NCBI GenBank assembly: GCA_019918135.1
Contig: WBZZ01002797.1
Span: forward strand, 82,501 to 110,000
DNA from: Paulinella micropora
Taxonomy: Eukaryota > Cercozoa > Imbricatea > Euglyphida > Paulinellidae
Direction of reading: 5' to 3'
DNA: 27,500 nt
Shown: positions 19,011 to 26,335 of the stretch, piece after piece
Position numbering within the stretch: the first letter of the stretch is position 1
How the letters are laid out: each line of letters opens with the position of its first letter
Notes under the pieces: generated by a model
Told to the model about the DNA's origin: nothing
The model's database searches: none
What the model saw: the letters and a program-made list of their open reading frames with translations, nothing else
Position numbers and translations under genes: made by a program

Positions 19011-19598
19011 AAGCATCACAACAGCATCCAGCGGATTTTTAACATTAAGAAAAAGACCAAGTTCTACTTACGACCCACAAATATATATGAAATCAGGAGG
19101 ATATTCAAATTATGGAGTAGTCTGCGCATCTCAGGGAATTCTCCATGGTTGGACTACTTCAAACTCTTCAGGTAAGCAGTCTGGCAGTTATAATTATGTT
19201 CCACTTAATGGTGCTTGGACAAACTCATCGGACAGGAGGCTAAAATCAGATATTAAAACATTAGACTGCGGGGATAGTTGTGAGAAATTAATGAAAATAA
19301 ATTGCTGTTCGTATTATTGGAAAGCAGACAAGAAGAAAGAAAAAAAGAACCACGGATTTATTGCGGACGAAATCAAAAAAATATTTCCAGAATTTGTATC
19401 TGAAAGCGGAAAAAAAGCAGACGATGGAGATGGTAACCTTGAAGGTATAGCATATAGGACTTTATTCCAATATTGGTTAGTGCTTTTCAACACATGGCGG
19501 AAAAGGTAGTTAATTTAGAAAAAGAAATAATAATCTCATGCTTATTATAGAAGATCTATCTAAGCAACTTTCTGAAATCAGAGCAGTCGTTTTTTCAA

Positions 19599-19985
19599 AT
19601 GTCCAATAATACAACTAGACTTCACAGACCTCCACCTATTATGGATATGGATGGCGAACTAACTCCCGAATTAAAGTCTCGTGTTCTTGAAGTAGAACTA
19701 AAGACTGAGGAAAAAAAAGTAGAGCACGAATTGGAGGATAACTGGAATTGTTGTTGTATAAAAAACAGACCGACCGACAGCCGACTTATTAAATACTTAT
19801 TTCAAATGGGTATCATTATTGCCATTATAACCCTTTGTATCGCAAGGCTATCTGAAAAGAACTTGCCGTGCGAGGTTGCTAATACTTATGTCGGTATTTT
19901 GACCTTACTCATGGGAATTTGCCTTCCATCGCCTTCTAGTTCAAAGAAAATGAACATTCATATACTTGAGTTTTATACCACATAG
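19599..19985 (+). CDS. Small two-TM membrane protein
   Basis: 128 aa. The N-terminal 60 residues are hydrophilic and include Pro-rich and helical charged parts, then a CCC cluster (residues 51-53). Hydrophobic segments at about 63-84 (LIKYLFQMGIIIAIITLCIARL) are followed by CEVANTYVGILTLLMGICLPSPSS, a second membrane segment at 96-110. A similar pair of membrane helices ending in LP.P occurs in small proteins of Polinton-like viruses as I recall, with no established function. The last 11 residues overlap the antisense gene by 50 bp and could be an extension caused by an indel. Confidence 0.65.
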   Translation: MSNNTTRLHRPPPIMDMDGELTPELKSRVLEVELKTEEKKVEHELEDNWNCCCIKNRPTDSRLIKYLFQMGIIIAIITLCIARLSEKNLPCEVANTYVGILTLLMGICLPSPSSSKKMNIHILEFYTT

Positions 19986-20187
19986 CATTTGAGCAGATTA
20001 AAGGAATGGCTTCATCAAAACTAATACACCAGTCTGACATCGGCTTATACACACATTTAAACTTTGAATTTAAACCAGACTGAATACACCAAACACACGA
20101 TTCATTCTTTTTTTCACTATACCTTGAGTAAAAGTCGCAGGCTGTCCGACCTAACACAGACCACATAAACAAGAATATTAAAATCAT
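19936..20187 (-). CDS. Secreted cysteine-rich protein, PSI-like
   Basis: 83 aa on the minus strand. Residues 1-16 (MILIFLFMWSVLGRTA) look like a signal peptide. The mature part has seven cysteines (17, 31, 34, 45, 54, 65, 78) including CVWC, a spacing that recalls PSI (plexin-semaphorin-integrin) domains, an extracellular disulfide-rich fold. It lies antisense in a block of plus-strand virion genes and converges with the two-TM gene, overlapping its end by 50 bp. The composition is too Cys-rich for random antisense sequence. A host-interaction role is inference; PSI assignment is tentative. Confidence 0.6.
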   Translation of the reverse strand: MILIFLFMWSVLGRTACDFYSRYSEKKNESCVWCIQSGLNSKFKCVYKPMSDWCISFDEAIPLICSNAMWYKTQVYECSFSLN

Positions 20188-20214
20188 TTTTTTATATCAT
20201 ATATTATATAATTG

Positions 20215-20572
20215 ATGAGTGAGTTTAAATACCAAAAGATTATTTTTCTGAGCCATGATTTTGTGGGAAGCAAAACATTTAATAAAAATATTCAAATGTC
20301 ATTCACACAGACCAAAATGAATGTTAAGTTTATTCATTGTACGAACGACCAGACGGAAACCAAAACCAGAATTCTTTATATGGACAGAATTGGAATTATC
20401 GGCATTCGCTGATAGTAATATAGCAAACATTTCAAACCTTAGTTATAATTTAGGTGTCGTCGGATGGACGGACGGACAATATACATTTAAAGTCCTTGAA
20501 ACTGACAGCGGAAATATTGACACAGGAAATTTAGCAGGCCGAATTGTTGTATGCCTAGAGTTTTTGGCTTAA
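20215..20572 (+). pseudogene. Small viral protein, frameshifted
   Basis: ATG at 20215 (MSEFKYQKIIFLSHDFVG) in a strongly AT-rich leader. The first frame stops at 20412; a second frame (from about 20350) continues with SNLSYNLGVVGWTDGQYTF and ends GRIVVCLEFLA, stop 20570-20572. Combined length about 119 residues, predicted mostly beta. It ends 10 bp before the ATPase ATG, suggesting co-transcription. I do not recognise the family. Confidence 0.5.
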
Positions 20573-20582
20573 AAATATAGCG

Positions 20583-21401
20583 ATGCAAAAAATAAACAAT
20601 GTCAAGGTGGAACCAGTGAAGCAGGAAGGCGAAGGAAACAAAAAAGCAAAAGGTTATAAATTATTTAATAAGCCCTATTCAAATATATTTCTACTCGCCC
20701 GTAAGAAGAGCGGGAAAACGACAGCACTCTTTGAAATACTGAAACGGACTACAGACAGAAAAACCCGTATTGTCATTCTTGCTTCAACAATTCACAAGGA
20801 CTACATTTATAAAGCAATGGTTAAGCACTTTAAGAACAGGGGAAACCCAATGGAAATTTATACCTTTCTTAAATCAGATGGTGTTAATGTTATTGATTAT
20901 GAGTTAGACAAACTGAACAGACAGGACGAGCAACACGAAGGAGAAGTAAAACAGGACAAAGAAGAAATAGAGAAGCCACAATTTTTATACTTTGGAAAGG
21001 AAAAGAAAAAAGAAGAAGGAGGTGAGAAGAAAGAGAGACCAAGTAAGTATATTTCTCCAGAGGTTGTTTTTGTTTTGGACGATTTAGGGAGCGGATTAAG
21101 AGACAAGTCCGTAAGTGATTTGTTAAAAAAGAACAGACACTATAAAAGTAAGGTGATTATGTCAAGTCAGTATCTGAACGACCTACGGCCAGAAGCCATT
21201 AAGCAGTTAGATTATTTGTTAATCTTTCCGGGCCAGTCTAAAGACAAAATGGAACTCGTGTATAAACACTTAGACTTATCTTTTGACTTTGATTATTTTC
21301 TTCAAAAGTATCACGAGGCTACAAAGGAGAGATTTGACTTTCTTTATGTTTCAAGTGTAGATGATGAGTTAAGAAAAAACTTCAACTTCAGATTAAAATA
21401 A
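20583..21401 (+). CDS. FtsK/HerA-type genome packaging ATPase
   Basis: Intact, 272 aa; pumps viral DNA into capsids. Residues 1-30 are a Lys-rich tail. Walker A is RKKSGKTT (40-47), after the hydrophobic strand NIFLLA; Walker B is VVFVLDDLG (161-169), followed by a polar MSSQYLNDL segment (193-201) like the sensor strand of A32/FtsK-HerA packaging enzymes. An acidic-basic insert (about 115-155) is variable in this family. Length is normal for Polinton and virophage ATPases. It starts 10 bp after the preceding stop and heads the morphogenesis cluster that continues with protease, penton and MCP. It is the best preserved of the large hallmark genes. Confidence 0.9.
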   Translation: MQKINNVKVEPVKQEGEGNKKAKGYKLFNKPYSNIFLLARKKSGKTTALFEILKRTTDRKTRIVILASTIHKDYIYKAMVKHFKNRGNPMEIYTFLKSDGVNVIDYELDKLNRQDEQHEGEVKQDKEEIEKPQFLYFGKEKKKEEGGEKKERPSKYISPEVVFVLDDLGSGLRDKSVSDLLKKNRHYKSKVIMSSQYLNDLRPEAIKQLDYLLIFPGQSKDKMELVYKHLDLSFDFDYFLQKYHEATKERFDFLYVSSVDDELRKNFNFRLK

Positions 21402-21419
21402 AAAATTTTATAAATATAA

Positions 21420-21464
21420 ACAAACTTCGTTTGTGTTATAGCAAAAATCAATTAATTGATTTTT
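21420..21464. terminator. Hairpin plus 22-bp palindrome after the ATPase gene
   Basis: 18 nt after the ATPase stop lies ACAAAC-TTC-GTTTGT (21420-21434). Then comes a perfect 22-bp palindrome, five A, TCAATTAATTGA, five T (21443-21464). These could serve transcript 3'-end formation or be a protein-binding site. They are unrelated in sequence to the T hairpins. Confidence 0.45.
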
Positions 21465-21573
21465 TATGATTATTTTTTCTGTATTATATATTTCACTATC
21501 TTTTATGGTAGTTAAAACAACTCGTGTTGAAGTCATTCCAACAATCGGCAAACGAACAATTAACTCAAGCACA

Positions 21574-21828
21574 ATGGCTGGAGGCAAAAAGAAGACTGGT
21601 CGTAAGAAGAAGCAAGGAGGCAAGGGACAGGCTGGCGGTAAAATTAACTGGGCCAAGGTAGGTAAGACAGCAATGGCTGTTAATAAATTCCTTCGTGATA
21701 ACAAGATTATTTCAAAGACTGCGAATGCCCTTGGTGATGTCGGGGTTCCATATGCGTCTCGTATCGGGACTACCGCTGCAAAACTTGGGTACGGTAGGCA
21801 GAGCGGTCGTGGGGCTTTGAAGTTTTAA
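21574..21828 (+). CDS. Small basic Gly-rich virion-type protein
   Basis: 84 aa starting MAGGKKKTGRKKKQGGKGQ. I chose ATG 21574 because upstream codons of the open frame encode an unrelated hydrophobic stretch inside the intergenic region. The first 25 residues are Lys/Gly-rich; the rest has a helix (NWAKVGKTAMAVNKFLRDNKII) and a Gly/Ala/Tyr-rich end (GTTAAKLGYGRQSGRGALKF). Proteins of this design, a basic tail plus LGYGR end, occur next to capsid genes in several small DNA viruses and are thought to be minor virion or DNA-condensing proteins. That role is inferred here from composition and position. Confidence 0.65.
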   Translation: MAGGKKKTGRKKKQGGKGQAGGKINWAKVGKTAMAVNKFLRDNKIISKTANALGDVGVPYASRIGTTAAKLGYGRQSGRGALKF

Positions 21829-21875
21829 TGATATTTTGATATAAACGAATTGAAAATATTTTTTCTTAATATACA

Positions 21876-21974
21876 ATGGTTGCTAAAACCAAAAAAACAA
21901 GGAAGCCTAAGGTAAGACCCCCGCGGGTTTATAGAAATAAAAGCGGGAGGCCTTACAACTATCCAGAAGGGTAA
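21876..21974 (+). CDS. 32-aa highly basic peptide
   Basis: Very short ORF, ATG 21876 to TAA 21972-21974, 47 bp after the previous gene. It starts MVAKTKKTRKPKVRPPR and ends in Tyr/Asn/Pro-rich sequence; about a third of the residues are Lys or Arg and none is acidic except one Glu near the end. Size and charge resemble core peptides that condense DNA in adenovirus-like particles. It lies between two virion-type genes on the same strand, which supports it being real. No homology can be claimed by eye. Confidence 0.5.
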   Translation: MVAKTKKTRKPKVRPPRVYRNKSGRPYNYPEG

Positions 21975-22011
21975 AAAATATTATCTTAATTTCGGTAAGA
22001 AAACAAATGAT

Positions 22012-23754
22012 ATGAGCACACTTCAAATTGTTAAACTTTTTATGAAATACTTAAGCAGACCAAAAGCAAAGCGGACTACCAAAAAGGAGGATTTAAGAAA
22101 AGACCAGAGCCTGTCAGAGATTGAACAGAATACGAGATCAGCAATTCAAGACCACTTAGACAAACTCAGAAAGGAAAAGTATGAAGGTATTGAAACCATA
22201 GAGAAAAAAGAAAGAAAGACACGGGAGGATTTAGACGAGGAGAAGAAGAGGCAAGAAAGAAAAGACATAGCAGATGCTAAGGAAAGACAAGAGATAATGG
22301 ATAGGGAACACAAAAGAGAACTAGCAGATATTAATGAACGACAAGAACAAAAAGCCAGAGAACTAAGAAGGGAGCAAAAACTCATAGAAGGTGTAAAATA
22401 TGAAGAAGACAGAAAAAATAGGATACAAGCATTACCACCAGTTCAATATCAATATATTATGCCACCACAGCAGGGACAGCCACAAGAACAACAGGCACAG
22501 CCAGAGGTAAAAGTTAAGCCAAATAAAGAATTTGAAGACAATAAAAAATTAATCACAAATTCTGGAGTTTTTACTCAAGCAGATATAGATAATTGGGATC
22601 CTAGTAAAACACAAAGTAGAGCAGAAAGAATAAAAGAATTTCAAAAACAACAAATAACAATAGATGATATGAAAAAAATGCTAGGAGCACATGAAGCATT
22701 AAATAAAAATATAGGAAACCAACTAGAGGAGGCTAAATACAAAGCAATGTTAAAGAATGGATTGTCGAATAGTAATATTGAGAAAAAAGTTACTATTAAA
22801 ATTCTTGGTGAAGCATTAAGGGATAAACTTAAAAATGAAGGCCACGATGTTAAAGGTTGGAACCAAAGGGCATCATGGATAATAGATAAAATTGTAGAAC
22901 ATAAAATAGATGTAGGACAAAAGAAGGACGAAGTAAAAAAGAAACTCGCAGAATATTTGGGATTACAAACGGGAACTGGTTTAGAAGATTTGATTAATAA
23001 AGTGTTTTCTGTAGAAAACATTAAAAAGTATTTATCACGAAAAGAATGGGTTCATTCAATGAGAAAAAAAGATTATGTTAATGCTCTTATAAATAAATAT
23101 AGAAATGAGCAACAGCCAGAGCAACCACAGCAACCAGAGCCACAGCCAGAGCAACCACAGCCAGAGCAACCACAGCCTGAGCCACAGCAACCACAGCCAG
23201 AGGAGCCACAGCAACCAGAGCCAGAGCAACCACAGACAGACGAGCAACAGCCAGAAGAGCAACAGGGTGAGGGGCGGGAACTAATGACTTATGAAATAGA
23301 CGACATAATGAAAAAATATGGATTGTATCTAGGAGCGATAGCCAGTGATGAAATCTACAAGTTGAAGCCCGGAAGCAGAAAGCGATACGGATTTATTATG
23401 AATACCCAAAAAAGTTCGCAACCGCACATTGGATGGCGGTTTACTGCTCTTTAGATGGCGATAAAAGTATAGAGATATACGACCCGCTAGCCCTGTATAA
23501 ACCTACTGAAGACTTTCGACAACAAATGAAACAACTTATTGATAAAAGTAAGTTCATATTTATTAATGAAGGTTAGTCAGGTAAAACAACAATCAGACAC
23601 ATCGGATACCTGCGGTTGGCATAGTATGAGATTTTTGATGGAGCGAGCAAAAGGTAATCGATTTAAATTCGCCAGTGGCTATACAGACTTGAAAGAAGAA
23701 GAAGCGCAGAAATTAAAAGCACAGCACGGGTATGGTTTTGATACCTTTATTTAA
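22012..23754 (+). pseudogene. Coiled-coil/PQ-rich protein fused to adenain-like protease
   Basis: ATG at 22012. Residues about 30-130 form a long charged coiled coil (KKRQERKDIADAKERQE), followed by a PQ-rich linker, a helical domain (about 200-360), a Gln/Pro/Glu repeat (366-420) and then a cysteine protease domain from about 23280. The protease carries GAIASDEIYKLKPGS, a catalytic His-Trp pair at 23427-23432, IYD (Asp 23481), Gln 23590 and SDTCGWH (Cys 23611): the His-Asp-Gln-Cys set of adenovirus-type (Ulp1-like) maturation proteases that process capsid precursors. The frame shifts at about 23425, right at the catalytic His, and back near 23575, so as printed the protease is broken and the first frame stops at 23454. 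A T hairpin follows 6 nt after the final stop. Confidence 0.8.
23107..23274 (+). repeat. PQ/EQ-rich repetitive coding segment
   Basis: Imperfect short repeats of CAGCCAGAGCAACCA type encoding about 55 residues of Gln, Pro and Glu (EQPQPEQPQPEPQQP). It is a flexible linker between the helical domain and the protease domain. The array is prone to length change by slippage. Confidence 0.9.
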
Positions 23755-23760
23755 AAGATA

Positions 23761-23810
23761 GTTATCAACTACACTCTCATTCGTTTCACTCATTCTCGTT
23801 TGTTGATAAC
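23761..23810 (+). terminator. T hairpin after the protease gene
   Basis: 50-bp stem-loop, arms GTTATCAAC (23761-23769) and GTTGATAAC (23802-23810), 32-nt loop, beginning 6 nt after the protease stop. Same orientation relative to the upstream gene as 15392-15441, same size, loop identical at 30 of 32 positions, arms differing by two compensated pairs. Confidence 0.8.
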
Positions 23811-23852
23811 CATCGAAAACCGATTAATTTTTTTCCAAATAAAAAAACGATG
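23811..23852 (+). promoter_or_regulatory. S spacer stem-loop between T and P hairpins
   Basis: 42-bp AT-rich spacer bounded by CATCG and CGATG, directly abutting T and P. It shares CCGATTAATTTTTT with 16087-16127. Confidence 0.6.
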
Positions 23853-23898
23853 TTTTAGAATAAGAGGGAGTGCGACAGCACGAAACGCAATTCTAAAA
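23853..23898 (+). promoter_or_regulatory. P hairpin upstream of the penton gene
   Basis: 46-bp stem-loop, arms TTTTAGAAT (23853-23861) and ATTCTAAAA (23890-23898), inner stem GTGC/GCAC (23870-23873, 23878-23881), ending 4 nt (TATC) before the ATG at 23903. Confidence 0.85.
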
Positions 23899-23902
23899 TA
23901 TC

Positions 23903-24716
23903 ATGGATTACAAGGGAGGAAGAAGTTCTGGTATCTATTACATAAATAGTAAAAATAGAATAACGGGAACAGACAGCGACTTTACACACGAAGTCAATAT
24001 GAAGGGGCTAGACAATCCCACACATTGTAAAATTCTTCATATTTATGTGCCGAAATCGTATTACTCTGTGGCTTCACCATATAATACTTTTACATTATCC
24101 GAAGACGGGTATGAGGCTTTAATTACGATACCTGAGGGAAACTACACAATGAACAATCTAAAAAATAAGTTGTCGGAGGTACTGACGACAGAAAGTCCGA
24201 ATGACTATACTTATGTTGTCTCAAGCAACAATACAAACACAGAAGCGGAGGATGGCAAATTAACATTCAGTGTTTCAAATAACGGAGGTATTCAACCGCG
24301 GTTTATATTTGATGGTGATACCCGTATTCACGAGGTAATGGGGTTTGATAGAAACTCGACATATTTCTTCGCTAATGATTTTATTAAATCGCCAAATGTA
24401 ATTATTTTAACTGGTGAAAAAACTCTGTATTTTCAATCTGATTTGGTGGATGAAGGTGATAATCATGTGCTTTAAGAAACATACACAGCCAACGAAATTC
24501 CTTTTGGGTCTGTTATCTATGATCGAAGCGGGTCTGAGTATGGTAAAAACATTGTCCGCTAATTCAAACAATGTATTCAGGTTTTACTTGACAGACGAAA
24601 ATGACCAAGCAATAAATCTTAATGATTTAGGTATCGTTATGACTTTATTGGTTTATCGTGAAACTAATTATTTTAGTTTATTTAATTCATTTTTCAATTT
24701 GTTGAAATCGCGGTAG
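23903..24716 (+). pseudogene. Penton (minor capsid) protein, broken
   Basis: About 270 codons, starting MDYKGGRSSGIYYINSKNR. Single-jelly-roll penton proteins occupy the capsid vertices. Family landmarks: the start IYYINSKNRITGTDSDFTHEV, IPEGNYTMNNL (about 24130), and the end NVFRFYLTDENDQAINLNDL followed by IVMTLLVYRE, which closely matches the conserved C-terminus of Polinton/virophage pentons. Breaks: TAA at 24473 and a frameshift near 24560. Its start is set by the P hairpin 4 nt upstream. It lies directly before the MCP, the usual order. Confidence 0.8.
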
Positions 24717-24776
24717 GGTAATTTTAGATATTCTGGTGTATTAATCAACTTACACTACTTCAAAAACAAAACAAAA

Positions 24777-26273
24777 ATGCCTGTGCAATATCAAGGAGAG
24801 TTGACACACAGCCAAAGCGAACTTATTCGCGGTAAGTATTCGCTTAACAAACTTACTGCCCGCGAAAGTCTTGCTTCTGTTGCTATTAGCAGTGTTGGAG
24901 GAACTGAATCAACTTTTGAAATTCCTACTCGTCCTTTGAACCTTGCGAGGAGTGGTTGCGATTTACCTACACACCGACGACTGGCGGAATTGGTAATTAT
25001 AACAGAATTCCTATGGACTGCCTGTCAATGATTAAGCCAATTGAACTACGAAGCCGAAGCGGTCAGTATCTGTGTAATCTTCAACATGTGGGAAATTACA
25101 CTAAGATGACTTGGAAACCCGAAATTTCTTATGATAGATTTATGGCTTTGGATAACCACGGGGCTAATTCTGGTTATGGGTCCATGCTTCAAAAGTGTAA
25201 TGCTGGAAAGATTGTCGTTGGAACTAGAGCAGAAAGAAAGGCTATTACTGATGCAGGTGTGCTTGCAGACTTAAGAGGGGCGGTTCAAACATATTTCAAA
25301 GTGCCAAGTGTAAATGCTCGTCGCCACGATGATACCGCTCTCGCCAATAGCACTGCTGGAACTTATAGCCTTGTTAATGTTGAGTATGAGGAGGCGAAGT
25401 ATTTTGAGGGTGGAGATATCGGTCAAGACCCAGCATTAGTAATTGCACCAGCAGTCAATACTGGAATTTCACCAGTAGTCAATGTGTCTATTCCTCTCGG
25501 TATGCTTTTCGGAACCATTTTTGAAATTGATAAGACTATCGGCTTTAATGAAATTCTTGATTTGAGGATTGTGTGGGAGGGGACACAGAAAACCATATTT
25601 TATGGAACTGATTCTAATAGTGTTGCAACAGGAGCGACAGCCACCGCACAGCCCGCGACGATTACTAATCTTAACCTCTTTCTCGCCGTTGAAACTGACC
25701 TTAATGTTATTTTGGGAATTCAACAAAAGATTGCTGGTGAAGGCTTTTCGTTTAAGACCGAATACCCTATCTCTTGGAAAACCAATCTTGCGGCAGGCAC
25801 TCAGTCATTTGTTTTGAAGATGAACCGCTCGCAGGGTGAAAGAATTCGCCGAATTTATACTAGCGGGTTTAATAATACAGAAAGTTCAAATACCGCATTT
25901 GATTGCGATAACCGAGCACAGGCTAAGATTACTTCTTATTATACTACTTTGGATAGTAATAGAATTCAGCAGTTTGATATCGCTTGCGCCCGCGATGAAG
26001 ACTATATGCTTTTGAAGGAAAAAATTAAGGGCTCTGCTATTTTGAACTCAAATGTGCATAAATATAACGTGGTTTCATGTTGATTTCTGGGATCACAACC
26101 GCCCGCTTTATGACAAGAGAGAAGAAGAGGGTTATGAAGTGGCAGGTCTGTCCTTGGACACAGAACGGCGGTATGAATGGAGTGCGGAGGGAGCAGTCCA
26201 ATTGAATTATTATACTTACGCTATTCTTCAGAGGACTATCGTTGTTAAGGGAATTAAAATTTTGATGAGTTAA
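24777..26273 (+). pseudogene. Major capsid protein (double jelly roll), frameshifted
   Basis: About 498 codons, starting MPVQYQGELTHSQSELIRG. It forms the capsid shell. Landmarks: TFEIPTRPLNLARS, FTYTPTTGGIGNYNRIPMD and IELRSRSGQYLCNLQHVGNYTKM in the first jelly roll; SIPLGMLFGTIFEI and the end DFWDHNRPLYDKREEEGYE with ILQRTIVVKG in the second. These match MCPs of Polinton-like viruses and virophages rather than NCLDV. Two frameshifts: about 24950-24960 and about 26070-26085. The short AT-rich leader (24717-24776) has no P hairpin. Recognition is from motif memory, so the precise lineage is open. Confidence 0.85.
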
Positions 26274-26335
26274 AAAATTATTGAAAAAAGAAATTAAAAA
26301 AGAAAAATAAAAATATTTTTAAATACATACAAACA

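Larger units (their letters stand above)
16179..19550 (+). pseudogene. Viral fibre/spike with S74 chaperone domain, broken
   Basis: About 1120 codons starting MSQYKSLLGLNELAVDRLN. It probably forms a trimeric fibre on the virion for host attachment. The body is Gly/Thr/Asn/Ile-rich with repeats of the fibre motif L(D/N)M..Q.IT.V (GLDMKSQNITNV, GLNMGNQSITNV, ALDMNSNNITSA) and LGAPQNANEAVNRQYLDDN. From about 19228 SDRRLKSDIKTL, HGFIADEIKKIFPEFV and EGIAYRTLFQYW match the peptidase S74 intramolecular chaperone, which trimerises fibres and then cleaves itself off; SD at its start is the expected cleavage/active serine region. Breaks: frameshifts near 16915, 17615 and 19490, and TGA at 18838 within an otherwise open frame. 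Reading ends TAG 19548-19550. S74 fibres are best known from phages and some large DNA viruses. Confidence 0.85.

Noticed and set aside
23056..23262. Minus-strand Leu/Trp-rich ORF
   Set aside because: Exact antisense shadow of the CAG/CCA-rich PQ repeat.
9636..24475. Alternative genetic code or stop read-through, from in-frame TAG, TAA and TGA in viral genes
   Set aside because: All three stops occur as isolated breaks beside many frameshifts, and all genes also end with ordinary stops; no codon is systematically reassigned.
24735..24765. Partial resemblance to the T hairpin upstream of the MCP (ATCAACTTACACTACTTC)
   Set aside because: The complementary arm is missing and the loop is not conserved; at best a remnant.
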